Assembly (NCBI GenBank): GCA_052388025.1
Contig: JBQTIP010000017.1
Location: forward strand, 1-20,928
Direction: 5' to 3'
DNA length: 20,928 nt
Source of the DNA: JBQTIP01 sp052388025
GTDB taxonomy: Bacteria > Actinomycetota > UBA4738 > HRBIN12
The notes beneath the pieces are model-generated. The model was not told where the DNA came from. It searched no databases and saw only the letters and a program-made list of their open reading frames with translations. The translations under genes and the position numbers were made by a program. The first letter of the stretch is position 1. Each line of letters opens with the position of its first letter. This document shows positions 1-5,328 of this stretch, piece by piece.

Positions 1-339
1 CGCACGCTGAACGAGCTCGCTCGGGTCGAGCGACTGGAGGGCCGGATCGATCCCGCCAAGGAGCTGCTCGAGCGGTCGATCGCGCTGATGGGAGACAGCG
101 ACACGCCGATCTTGGCGTGGGCGCACCGCGAGCTCGGACTCCTCCTCTTCGAGCAGAGCCCGATGGGAGCGGAGAAGAACTTCAGAATCGCGATCGAGCT
201 GTACGAGCGCTCCGAGCAGACCGTCGACATCGCGGTGACCTACCGCGCGTTGGGCGACCTATTGCGCGCGCAAGGCGACGAGCAGTCCGGATTCGAAGCG
301 TACAGGACCGGCATCCTCGCGTTAGAGCCGCACCTGTAG
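1..339 (+). CDS. C-terminal part of a tetratricopeptide-repeat protein (5' end outside window)
   Basis: Frame 1 is open from the first base to the TAG at 337-339, giving 112 visible residues with no start, so the gene begins outside the window. The sequence is made of paired amphipathic helices of TPR type, for example LGLLLFEQSPMGAEKNF followed by LYERSEQ, and ALGDLLRAQGDEQSGFEAY. TPR arrays bind other proteins or peptides. In actinobacteria C-terminal TPR arrays like this are often attached to an N-terminal helix-turn-helix regulator, but that part would lie outside the window and is inference only. The stop codon runs into a GC-rich palindrome that could terminate the transcript. Confidence 0.75.
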   Translation, partial: RTLNELARVERLEGRIDPAKELLERSIALMGDSDTPILAWAHRELGLLLFEQSPMGAEKNFRIAIELYERSEQTVDIAVTYRALGDLLRAQGDEQSGFEAYRTGILALEPHL

Positions 340-379
340 GAGGCGGTCCGGACCGCTCCAACCCCGGCTACGCCTGGGG
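339..379. terminator. Bidirectional GC-rich hairpin region between convergent genes
   Basis: A perfect 14-bp palindrome, GCGGTCCGGACCGC, lies at 343-356 directly after the TPR stop codon. A second hairpin at 362-379 (CCCC GGC, loop TAC, GCC, one bulged T, GGGG) covers the stop of the facing gene. There is no T tract, so these would be the non-canonical terminators common in high-GC bacteria. The position between two convergent stop codons supports this reading. Confidence 0.45.
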
Positions 380-631
380 CTTCGTGAGCCCCAGCTCCGC
401 CTCCACCTCGAACGGCACGATGGCATCGACCGTCGCGCCGTGGTTCAGGAACCACTGCTTCACCGTGCCCGGAGCCTGAGCCTGGAAGATGCCGAAGACC
501 CGGCTCCCGGTCACGCTGGCCAGCATGTGGTAGCCGGGGTCTCCGAAGTCCCGCTGCGCTTCCTTCGAGAGCTCCTCCAACCGCTCCTTGCTCAATCCCT
601 CAGTGAACGAGCAATCGGCCAGATACCGCAC
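368..631 (-). CDS. Small hypothetical protein, ferredoxin-like alpha/beta type (87 aa)
   Basis: I start this at GTG 631 because AGGAGG lies 8 bases upstream, although the frame extends to a GTG at 640 that would overlap the ribosome-binding site. The product starts MRYLADCSFTEGLSKERLEE and contains a WFLNHGATVDAIVPFEVEAEL segment. The beta-alpha-beta pattern, small size and lack of signal peptide fit the dimeric alpha/beta-barrel domains of uncharacterised families such as DUF3303 or DUF4242, but I cannot assign one firmly. It follows the similarly sized gene at 647-898 by 15 bases, so the two are probably co-transcribed and may act as partners. No catalytic motif is visible. Confidence 0.65.
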   Translation of the reverse strand: MRYLADCSFTEGLSKERLEELSKEAQRDFGDPGYHMLASVTGSRVFGIFQAQAPGTVKQWFLNHGATVDAIVPFEVEAELGLTKPQA

Positions 632-646
632 GATCCCCACCTCCTG

Positions 647-898
647 TCACCGTCCGATGGGTTCCTCGGCGACGGGGCTGATCTCGGCCGTGCAGTGGAC
701 CCACCCGGGGTCCAGGAAGTTCTGCACGGCGTCGAGCCCGTCGGCCTCCAACAAGTAGTAGATGGTGTGCCGCGCGTAGTCGCCCAGCACTCGCTCGAGC
801 TTCACTCCCGACGCGCCGGCGTCGTAGAGGGTCGTGGACCCTCCGCGGTCCTTGGGGCAGTGGTCGGGGGTGTGGGTTTGTTTCACCAGGAAGAGCAT
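647..898 (-). CDS. Small hypothetical protein, MLFLVKQTHTPDHC type (83 aa)
   Basis: The ATG at 898 is chosen over the frame's first start at 919 because AAAGGGAG sits just upstream and the product then opens with a beta strand, MLFLVKQTHTPDHCP. It ends near DPGWVHCTAEISPVAEEPIGR. Size and predicted beta-alpha-beta layout resemble small ferredoxin-like proteins, and the opening resembles DUF3303-type proteins, by memory only. Two cysteines (one in TPDHC, one in WVHC) and histidines could bind a metal or cofactor, which is speculation. It is the first gene of a probable two-gene unit with 368-631. Confidence 0.6.
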   Translation of the reverse strand: MLFLVKQTHTPDHCPKDRGGSTTLYDAGASGVKLERVLGDYARHTIYYLLEADGLDAVQNFLDPGWVHCTAEISPVAEEPIGR

Positions 899-1202
899 CG
901 CCGCTCCCTTTAGCATCATCGTGGCCCGTCACGAAGGGCGTCTCCGGGATCAAGCGGCGGTCCACGGGCGAGACGGTCGGGATGCTTGCGGCCAGGGGCC
1001 GCCACCAGCGGTCCGGACCAGAAGAATGACCATGGTTCCCTCCCCCACGCCATCCCTCCCGTGGCCAGCATGCCTTCCACGGCCGATCCCTGCCGCTCCT
1101 GCGCCCATTGGGGCCCCACGGCGAAGCCCCCGGTAGGGCCGTTGGTCCCGGATAACTCGGGACCCCGGGCCACCCGGCTGTGGGGCGACCCGCATCTGGC
1201 TC
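899..1202. other. Intergenic stretch without a convincing gene; contains a strong hairpin
   Basis: No reading frame here has recognisable protein character or a good start. The most definite structure is GGTCCCG-GATAACT-CGGGACC at 1144-1164, a perfect 7-bp stem with a 7-base loop, next to further GC-rich self-complementary sequence at about 1165-1190. No T run follows. It may be a terminator, the decayed remainder of the adjacent tRNA-like fragment, or a structured RNA that I do not recognise. Confidence 0.5.
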
Positions 1203-1246
1203 CTACCGCGCAAAGGCGGCGCTCTACCTGGCTGAGCTACACCCCC
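1203..1246 (-). pseudogene. 5' fragment of a tRNA-Ala(TGC)-like gene
   Basis: Read on the minus strand, 44 bases match a tRNA 5' half: acceptor GGGGGTG, TA, D-stem GCTC/GAGC with an AGCCAGGTA loop, then an anticodon arm whose loop TTTGCGC would give anticodon TGC (Ala). Over the first 39 bases it differs at only four positions from the intact tRNA-Ala(CGC) at 1999-2072. The anticodon stem CCGCC/GGTAG has a C-A mismatch, position 37 is G, and the following bases contain neither a TTCRA T-loop nor a CACCYCC acceptor 3' strand. I read it as a truncated, decayed tRNA. A diverged but functional tRNA is the less likely alternative. Confidence 0.55.
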
Positions 1247-1353
1247 TGAACGGGCGCTGGAGCAGCAAAGGTCCTTCCCAATTCGCTCGCTGGCGACCCG
1301 GCGTCTCCCCCCTGTGAACGCTACTATCGGCTGACCTGAGGGATGGTCACGGA

Positions 1354-1674
1354 ATGACCGGAGAGTCACCACGAGAAGCGCTGCGGGCCCGGCAGAGACT
1401 CTTCCGGGAGCAGGAGATCCGGACGGTACTGGACACCCATTCCTCGGGCGGGGAGCGGAGCTGGGAAGCCCTCACGTTCGGGCCGGAGCAGCGCTTCTTA
1501 TGCGTCGACTTGCTCGGCTCGTTTCTGGCCTCGGAACGCGGAAGCAATGGCCCTCAAATCGCGGAGGTTCTGCGGCGGGCGCTGCGCGACGTGGGAGCGA
1601 CGATCACTACCGAGCGGGGGAGCAGCAGGTCCGACTGGACCACCACTCCGTATCTCTCGCCCCGTTGCTCGTGA
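1354..1674 (+). CDS. Doubtful hypothetical ORF (106 aa), partly antisense to the mazF remnant
   Basis: The ATG at 1354 is preceded by GAGGGA about 10 bases upstream and a TACTAT box at 1322-1327, so expression is possible. The product starts MTGESPREALRARQRLFREQ and includes PEQRFLCVDLLGSFLASER; I do not recognise it. Its last third (from about 1560) is the exact antisense of the MazF-like sequence and has low-complexity shadow-like composition (SSRSDWTTTPYLSPRCS). It may be a real N-terminal gene fragment joined to foreign sequence when the toxin gene was truncated, or simply a chance open frame. Confidence 0.3.
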   Translation: MTGESPREALRARQRLFREQEIRTVLDTHSSGGERSWEALTFGPEQRFLCVDLLGSFLASERGSNGPQIAEVLRRALRDVGATITTERGSSRSDWTTTPYLSPRCS

Positions 1675-1721
1675 CCGCGACCTCTTGGCGACCGGAACTC
1701 ATAGACGTCACCTCGGCGCAC
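1554..1721 (-). pseudogene. Truncated MazF/PemK-like toxin (55 codons)
   Basis: The minus-strand frame from GTG 1721 starts VRRGDVYEFRSPRGRGHEQR and continues RYGVVVQSDLLLPRSVVIVA PTSRSAR before a TGA at 1554-1556. This is the N-terminal half of a MazF fold: the RRGDVY opening strand, the G-EQ-G-R loop, the VVVQSD strand and the VVIVAPTS strand. Full MazF toxins are about 110 residues. The expected continuation (ARPASFRPEI type, then a DQIR/VEQ segment) is absent in all three frames downstream. The start overlaps the antitoxin stop by 14 bases, the usual translational coupling in such operons. I infer a toxin disabled by truncation. A sequencing frameshift is unlikely because no other frame resumes the homology. 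Confidence 0.65.
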
Positions 1722-1947
1722 GAAGGCTCTCCATCAGCGCGGCAACCTCGAGCATCTCTCGTCGATCCACCTCATCGGCCTCGAGCGTCTTCACCTCCGC
1801 CGCAAGCGATTCGCGCCGTCTCAACCGTTCCGCCGCATCCACGACAGCCTTCCGTATGGCCTGGGATCGGCTGAGCCCCGTGGCCTCGAGGTGGGAAAGA
1901 GCCCGGAGGGCCTCGTCATCGAGCCGTACGGAGATCGCTCTGGCCAT
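1708..1947 (-). CDS. Ribbon-helix-helix (CopG/MazE-type) antitoxin
   Basis: The 79-residue product begins MARAISVRLDDEALRALSHL and continues EATGLSRSQAIRKAVVDAAE. This is a ribbon-helix-helix DNA-binding domain: one beta strand (ISVRL), a helix, the GLSRSQAIR turn and a second helix, over residues 1-42. The remaining helical, charged tail (LEADEVDRREMLEVAALMES) is the type that wraps a MazF toxin. It would neutralise the toxin and repress its own operon with or without it. The gene lies immediately upstream of the truncated toxin and 18 bases downstream of a 7-bp inverted repeat at 1966-1984, the likely operator. It appears intact although the toxin is not. Confidence 0.8.
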   Translation of the reverse strand: MARAISVRLDDEALRALSHLEATGLSRSQAIRKAVVDAAERLRRRESLAAEVKTLEADEVDRREMLEVAALMESLRAPR

Positions 1948-1965
1948 TGCCCAATTTTGTCGCAG

Positions 1966-1984
1966 GTATCACGATCTGTGATAC
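1966..1984. promoter_or_regulatory. Palindromic operator of the antitoxin-toxin operon
   Basis: GTATCAC-GATCT-GTGATAC is a perfect inverted repeat with 7-base arms and a 5-base spacer, ending 18 bases before the antitoxin ATG on the minus strand. Ribbon-helix-helix antitoxins bind such short palindromes for autorepression. It lies only 14 bases from the 3' end of the tRNA-Ala gene. Confidence 0.7.
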
Positions 1985-1998
1985 GCGCGGTCAACCTG

Positions 1999-2072
1999 TG
2001 GAGGTGAGGGGATTTGAACCCCTGGCCTCTGCCGTGCGAAGGCAGCGCTCTACCGGGCTGAGCTACACCCCC
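1999..2072 (-). tRNA. tRNA-Ala (anticodon CGC)
   Basis: All four arms fold on the minus strand over 74 bases: acceptor GGGGGTG with CACCTCC (one G-T pair), D-stem GCTC/GAGC, anticodon stem CTGCC/GGCAG with loop TTCGCAC (anticodon CGC, reading GCG codons), five-base variable region AGGCC, T-stem AGGGG/CCCCT with loop TTCAAAT, and discriminator A. CCA is not encoded. No intron is present. GCG codons should be common in this GC-rich genome, so this isoacceptor is useful. The antitoxin operon follows it downstream on the same strand. Confidence 0.95.
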
Positions 2073-2113
2073 CGGAAACCCGAAGCGTAGCAAAGCCCCT
2101 CGACGGCGACGTG

Positions 2114-2119
2114 TACGCT
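2114..2119 (+). promoter_or_regulatory. Candidate -10 box for the DDAH-like gene (leaderless)
   Basis: TACGCT (TANNNT pattern) ends 8 bases before the ATG at 2128. There is no Shine-Dalgarno, and a start site 7 bases downstream of the box would give a leaderless or near-leaderless mRNA. No convincing -35 is visible. Confidence 0.35.
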
Positions 2120-2127
2120 CGTTGCCG

Positions 2128-2997
2128 ATGACCGAGGGTCCCGGGCGCCGATTCGGCGGGCAGAGCATGGTCGCGCCGCTCCGCCGGGTGCTCGTCCGCC
2201 GGCCGCGTCCCGCGGACCTCGCGGCATGGGAGGCCTTCGGGTGGCGGTCCGCCCCCGACCCCGTAGAGATCGTCGTGGAGCACGAAACGTTCTGCGCCGC
2301 GCTCGAGCAGGCCGGGGCAGAGGTCATCCTCGCCGAGGGAAACGTCGAGGGCGACCCCGACGCGATCTACACCTACGATCCGGCACTCGTCGCCGACGCG
2401 GGCGCGATCCTCCTGCGGTCCGGGAAGGAAGCGCGCCGCGCGGAGTCCGTGACGATCGAGCACGACCTAATCCGCGCAGGCGTGCCGGTCGCGGCTCGCC
2501 TCGAGGAGCCGGCCTGCGCCGACGGCGGCGATCTCTGCTGGTTCGACGAGAGCACGCTCCTCGCCGGGCGCGGCTACCGGACCAACGACGCCGGGATCGA
2601 GACGATCCGCCGGGCGCTCCCCGACGTCGAGGTCCTCTCGTTCGACCTACCACACCACCGGGGCCCGGGCGAGGTCCTGCACCTGATGAGCTTCCTCAGC
2701 CCGGTCGATCACGACCTCGCCGTCGTGTTCCCGCCGCTCATGCCGGTGCGGCTGGTGGAGCTGCTCCGCGAGCGTGAGATCGCGTTCGTCGAGGTGCCAG
2801 AGGAGGAACTCGAGACGATGGGGCCCAACGTCCTCGCGCTCGCACCGAGGGTGGTACTCGCGCTCGACGGCAACCCGCGGACCAGGGCAGCCCTCGAGCG
2901 CGCCGGCGTCGAGGTCTGCGCTTACAAGGGAAACGAGCTCTCCCGGAGGGGAGACGGCGGTCCGACCTGCCTGACCCGCCCCATCCTGCGGGGCTGA
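2128..2997 (+). CDS. Dimethylargininase / arginine-deiminase superfamily hydrolase
   Basis: A 289-residue member of the guanidino-group-modifying (GME) superfamily, which hydrolyses or transfers amidino groups through a covalent cysteine intermediate. Visible landmarks: TYDPALV with an acidic residue at 84, ACADGGDLCWFDESTLLAGR (130-149), the catalytic histidine region EVLHLMSFLSPVD with His185, and the nucleophile Cys281 in GGPTCLTRPIL near the C-terminus. Length and arrangement fit bacterial dimethylarginine dimethylaminohydrolases (citrulline plus dimethylamine from methylated arginine), although citrulline- or ornithine-forming relatives look similar. The start could also be ATG 2167, since homology begins around residue 17; I prefer 2128 because of the TACGCT box. 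It ends 4 bases before a convergent stop codon. Confidence 0.8.
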   Translation: MTEGPGRRFGGQSMVAPLRRVLVRRPRPADLAAWEAFGWRSAPDPVEIVVEHETFCAALEQAGAEVILAEGNVEGDPDAIYTYDPALVADAGAILLRSGKEARRAESVTIEHDLIRAGVPVAARLEEPACADGGDLCWFDESTLLAGRGYRTNDAGIETIRRALPDVEVLSFDLPHHRGPGEVLHLMSFLSPVDHDLAVVFPPLMPVRLVELLREREIAFVEVPEEELETMGPNVLALAPRVVLALDGNPRTRAALERAGVEVCAYKGNELSRRGDGGPTCLTRPILRG

Positions 2998-3001
2998 GGC
3001 T

Positions 3002-3445
3002 CTACGCGGAAGGCGGCGCGGGCTGCGCGGCCGAGCCCCCCAGCGCCGCCACAGCGGCGCGCCCCTCGTCGAGCCAGAACCGGTGGACGTTCAGCCGGAT
3101 GACCTTCCCGTCCGGGCGGTGGTACTTGAGCTTGCCCCACACGGTCGCCGACAGGTCCACGTCCGAGACCGAAGCTCCTGAACGAGGATCGGCCCAGGCG
3201 AGCCCCTGGGGGCGCCCGGTCATCATCGACGCCTTCATGAACACGACGCGGCGGTCGGTGACCGCCACGTAGTACCAGCGGACGCCGAAGATCAGCATCC
3301 CGACGAGCCCCAAGAGCCCGGTGGAGAGCCAGGGGCTCGGGCCCGACACCACGTAGACGCTGGCCGCCGGCTGCTCACCCGGCTCCAGCACCGAGGGAAG
3401 CGCCTCGGCGAACTGCTGCTTCACGGTTTCCTTGCGAATTGCCAC
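3002..3445 (-). CDS. Small membrane protein with a PH-like domain
   Basis: 147 residues from a GTG preceded by AAGGAG (spacing 6), with the ribosome-binding site inside the last codons of the upstream gene. One hydrophobic segment spans about residues 38-57. It is followed by a beta-rich region, YYVAVTDRRVVFMKASM and later YHRPDGKVIRLNVHRFWL, that resembles the bacterial PH domains found on many small membrane proteins (a VTDRR strand followed by VVF is typical). The Pro/Ala-rich tail is probably disordered. Function is unknown. It is the last gene of the sepX-translin-PH group, 2 bases after the translin-like gene, so tightly co-expressed with it. Confidence 0.65.
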   Translation of the reverse strand: MAIRKETVKQQFAEALPSVLEPGEQPAASVYVVSGPSPWLSTGLLGLVGMLIFGVRWYYVAVTDRRVVFMKASMMTGRPQGLAWADPRSGASVSDVDLSATVWGKLKYHRPDGKVIRLNVHRFWLDEGRAAVAALGGSAAQPAPPSA

Positions 3446-3447
3446 GG

Positions 3448-4083
3448 CTACTCCTTTCCCAGGATGTCCTTGGCGTGACGGTCGAGCGCGTCGCGCAGGT
3501 TCCGTTGCACGAGGGCGATCGAGAGGTCGCCGCGGGTCTTCTCGAGGAGGCTCCGCGCGACATCGGTCGAGCGCCGGAGATTGTTCGTCATCGCGTCCGG
3601 GTAGTCCATGGAGACGAGCACGTAGTACATGTCCTCCATCTCCACGAGCATCCGCTCGCCGCGATCGACCTCCCCCCTTCGGAGCAGGTCGAGGATGTGG
3701 CGGCGGACCTCACCGATCGCCTCGGCCATGCCGTTCAGGTACGGCGCATCCTGCACGCCGAGCTCGTCGGGAGAGGGAAGCGCGCCGCCGGTCACGACGG
3801 CCTCGGTGATGCGGGCCTCCGCGTACTCCTTCTCCGCGTCCTGAAGGTAGCCCGCGTAGCGGAGGTCCGCGTGATCGGCGGTGGCCTCGAGCCCTTCATC
3901 GATCGCGCCCCGGGCCTCGGCCATCAGGCGATGCGCCTCGTCCATCTCCAGTCGATGGATCGCCCGGATCGCGTTGGCGCAGCACCGGATCGCGCGACGG
4001 GCGGCGGGGAGGACACGTTCCCTAGATGCGTTCTTCGCGTCGAGACGGCGCCTGACCTGGGCGGCGAGCTCGTCGAGACCCAC
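3448..4083 (-). CDS. Translin/TRAX family protein
   Basis: The 211-residue all-helical product carries the translin signature in order: SRERVLPAARRAIRCCANAI RAIHR (20-44), YLQDAEKEYAEA (79-90), GEVRRHILDLLRRGE (124-138), MEDMYYVLVSMDYP (149-162) and TDVARSLLEKTRGD (173-186). Translin and TRAX form ring-shaped, nucleic-acid-binding oligomers; TRAX-type subunits are endoribonucleases using a cluster of acidic residues. The EYAEA motif (Glu86, Glu89) corresponds to the glutamate pair of the TRAX active site, so RNase activity is possible; the third acidic residue I cannot place with certainty. The start is GTG 4083, 13 bases after the sepX-like stop. Family members occur in archaea and eukaryotes and are less often noted in bacteria. 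Confidence 0.8.
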   Translation of the reverse strand: MGLDELAAQVRRRLDAKNASRERVLPAARRAIRCCANAIRAIHRLEMDEAHRLMAEARGAIDEGLEATADHADLRYAGYLQDAEKEYAEARITEAVVTGGALPSPDELGVQDAPYLNGMAEAIGEVRRHILDLLRRGEVDRGERMLVEMEDMYYVLVSMDYPDAMTNNLRRSTDVARSLLEKTRGDLSIALVQRNLRDALDRHAKDILGKE

Positions 4084-4096
4084 GCGAGCGGCCGGG

Positions 4097-4702
4097 CTAC
4101 GCGCCGGCGACGCCGACCTCGCGGGCCCGCCGGACGACGATGTTCGCGCGATCGCCGTCGACCAGCGAGCCGAGGCCGTTGAAGGTCGGTCGCGCGTGCC
4201 GTCCCTCCGAGACGTAGCGCTCGGCGGCCGCAGGGCGCTCGTGCCCGACCGGGCGAAGACGCGGGCGCGGCCGCGGGACGGCCGCGGCCTGTTGCTGCCG
4301 GCGCGCCCGGACCCGTGGACTCTGCTGCTGGAGCGAGACGAGCAGCCAGACGTACAGCGCCAGCAAGCCGAAGAGGATCCCGCTCGCGACCCACATCACG
4401 CGGAGCGGCGGCACGAGGCCGATCAGGAAGGTGAGGCCGATGCTTTCGAGGAAGAAGACGAAGACGCGGCGGCGGCGTTCACACGCTCGCGCGTGAGCCC
4501 GCGCCCTCGGTCCGATGAACCGCGCCCCCTTCCGGGGAACCACGATCCAGCGACCCTGTCCCGATGCCTCTGTCTCCGCCAGCAACTCCATCTTTCGTTC
4601 GAAATCCGCCACGCTCGCCTGGGGCGAGCCTTTCCGACCCTTCGATGGGATCAGGAAGGCGGCCCATATCATGCCCAAGGCCGTCAACAAGAGCCAACTC
4701 AC
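4097..4702 (-). CDS. sepX: SepX/GlpR-like membrane protein
   Basis: Started at GTG 4702, which has AGGGGG about 8-12 bases upstream and opens directly into a membrane helix, MSWLLLTALGMIWAAFLIPS; a longer frame reaches 4786 but adds non-conserved sequence. Layout: helix 2-19, a cytoplasmic linker with an Arg-rich stretch (ACERRRRVFVFF), two membrane helices (about 80-98 and 103-123), and a basic, Pro-rich tail to residue 201. This matches the actinobacterial SepX/GlpR family, a division-associated membrane protein known from Streptomyces, which is normally encoded beside galU, moeA and moaC, exactly as here. Assignment rests on synteny and topology more than on residue identity. The RimJ acetyltransferase often found in this block is absent. 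Confidence 0.65.
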   Translation of the reverse strand: MSWLLLTALGMIWAAFLIPSKGRKGSPQASVADFERKMELLAETEASGQGRWIVVPRKGARFIGPRARAHARACERRRRVFVFFLESIGLTFLIGLVPPLRVMWVASGILFGLLALYVWLLVSLQQQSPRVRARRQQQAAAVPRPRPRLRPVGHERPAAAERYVSEGRHARPTFNGLGSLVDGDRANIVVRRAREVGVAGA

Positions 4703-4761
4703 GTCCCCGCCCCCTGTCTGCCGGAAACCCGGTTCCGCCACAACATATGGGCTGGGTGGGC

Positions 4762-4790
4762 AGCCTAACACCCAAGATATGGGCAAACAA
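4762..4790 (-). promoter_or_regulatory. Candidate promoter for the sepX-translin unit
   Basis: On the minus strand TTGTTT (complement of 4785-4790) is followed after exactly 17 bases by TAGGCT (complement of 4762-4767). Each box matches the consensus at three of six positions. The surrounding 160 bases are clearly more AT-rich than the flanking genes. A start near 4755 would give a leader of about 52 bases. The octamer ATATGGGC occurs twice (4745-4752 and 4777-4784), once inside the spacer. Confidence 0.35.
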
Positions 4791-4795
4791 ATACC

Positions 4796-4810
4796 ACGAA
4801 TGGAATTCGT
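4796..4810. promoter_or_regulatory. Operator-like palindrome ACGAAT-GGA-ATTCGT
   Basis: A perfect inverted repeat with 6-base arms and a 3-base spacer, just upstream of the candidate -35 box of the sepX unit. Its position and AT-rich setting suggest a protein-binding site. No regulator can be named. Confidence 0.35.
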
Positions 4811-4839
4811 AGGACCTATTCACAAGTAGTCATTTCGGA

Positions 4840-4870
4840 GTAGCCCCCGGCCCCGAAGGCGCGGGCCTAC
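4840..4870 (-). terminator. Hairpin with UUCG loop at the end of moaC
   Basis: On the minus strand GTAG(g)CCC...CC-TTCG-GG...GGG(gg)CTAC folds back symmetrically around a TTCG tetraloop. The moaC TAG stop forms part of the left arm. Some internal mismatches are present and there is no strong T run, so strength is uncertain. It would end the galU-moeA-moaC transcript before the sepX promoter. Confidence 0.5.
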
Positions 4871-5322
4871 CCGGCCCGGTAGTCGCCGCTCTTGCCGCCG
4901 CGCTTCTCCAGCAGCCGGAGCCCGGAGATGACGGCCGTGCGGTCGTAGGCCTTGGCCGTGTCGTAAAGACACAGGGCCGCCACGGCCGCCGCGGTGAGCG
5001 CCTCCATCTCCACGCCGGTACGATCCCTAGCCCGGACGGTCGTTTGCACGCGGACGGTACCCGCCGCCTCGTCGGGCTCCACGAGGACCTCGGCACCCGT
5101 CACGGCGATCGGGTGGCAGAACGGGAGGAGGTCGGGGGTGCGCTTCACCCCCATCACGCCGGCGACTCGGGCCGCCTCCAGGGGGTTGCCCTTGGGCGTT
5201 CCGGCTACGAGCTGCGCGCAGGCCTCGGGCGTCATCGAGATCACGCACTCGGCTACCGCTTCGCGGTCGGATACCTCCTTGCCGCCGACCTCCACGATGC
5301 GCGCAGCGCCGTCGCCGGGCAC
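4867..5322 (-). CDS. moaC: Cyclic pyranopterin monophosphate synthase MoaC
   Basis: MoaC converts the cyclic GTP-derived intermediate made by MoaA into cyclic pyranopterin monophosphate, the first isolable precursor of molybdenum cofactor. The 151-residue product carries the family blocks KGNPLEAARVAGVMGVKRTP (44-63), LLPFCHPI (65-72), GVEMEALTA (103-111), YDTAKAYDR with the conserved Asp121 and Lys124, and LLEKRGGKSGDY near the C-terminus. The N-terminus is a little shorter than usual but includes the conserved VEVGGKEVSDREAVAE region. Start is GTG 5322, 6 bases after the moeA stop, with GGAGG about 12 bases upstream, so translation is probably coupled. Third gene of the galU-moeA-moaC unit. 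Confidence 0.95.
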   Translation of the reverse strand: MPGDGAARIVEVGGKEVSDREAVAECVISMTPEACAQLVAGTPKGNPLEAARVAGVMGVKRTPDLLPFCHPIAVTGAEVLVEPDEAAGTVRVQTTVRARDRTGVEMEALTAAAVAALCLYDTAKAYDRTAVISGLRLLEKRGGKSGDYRAG

Positions 5323-5328
5323 GGAGGC

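Noticed and set aside
1126..1246. Intron-containing tRNA-Ala, with a group I intron splitting the anticodon arm
   Set aside because: No group I core sequences and no matching 3' tRNA half downstream were found; truncation explains the data better.
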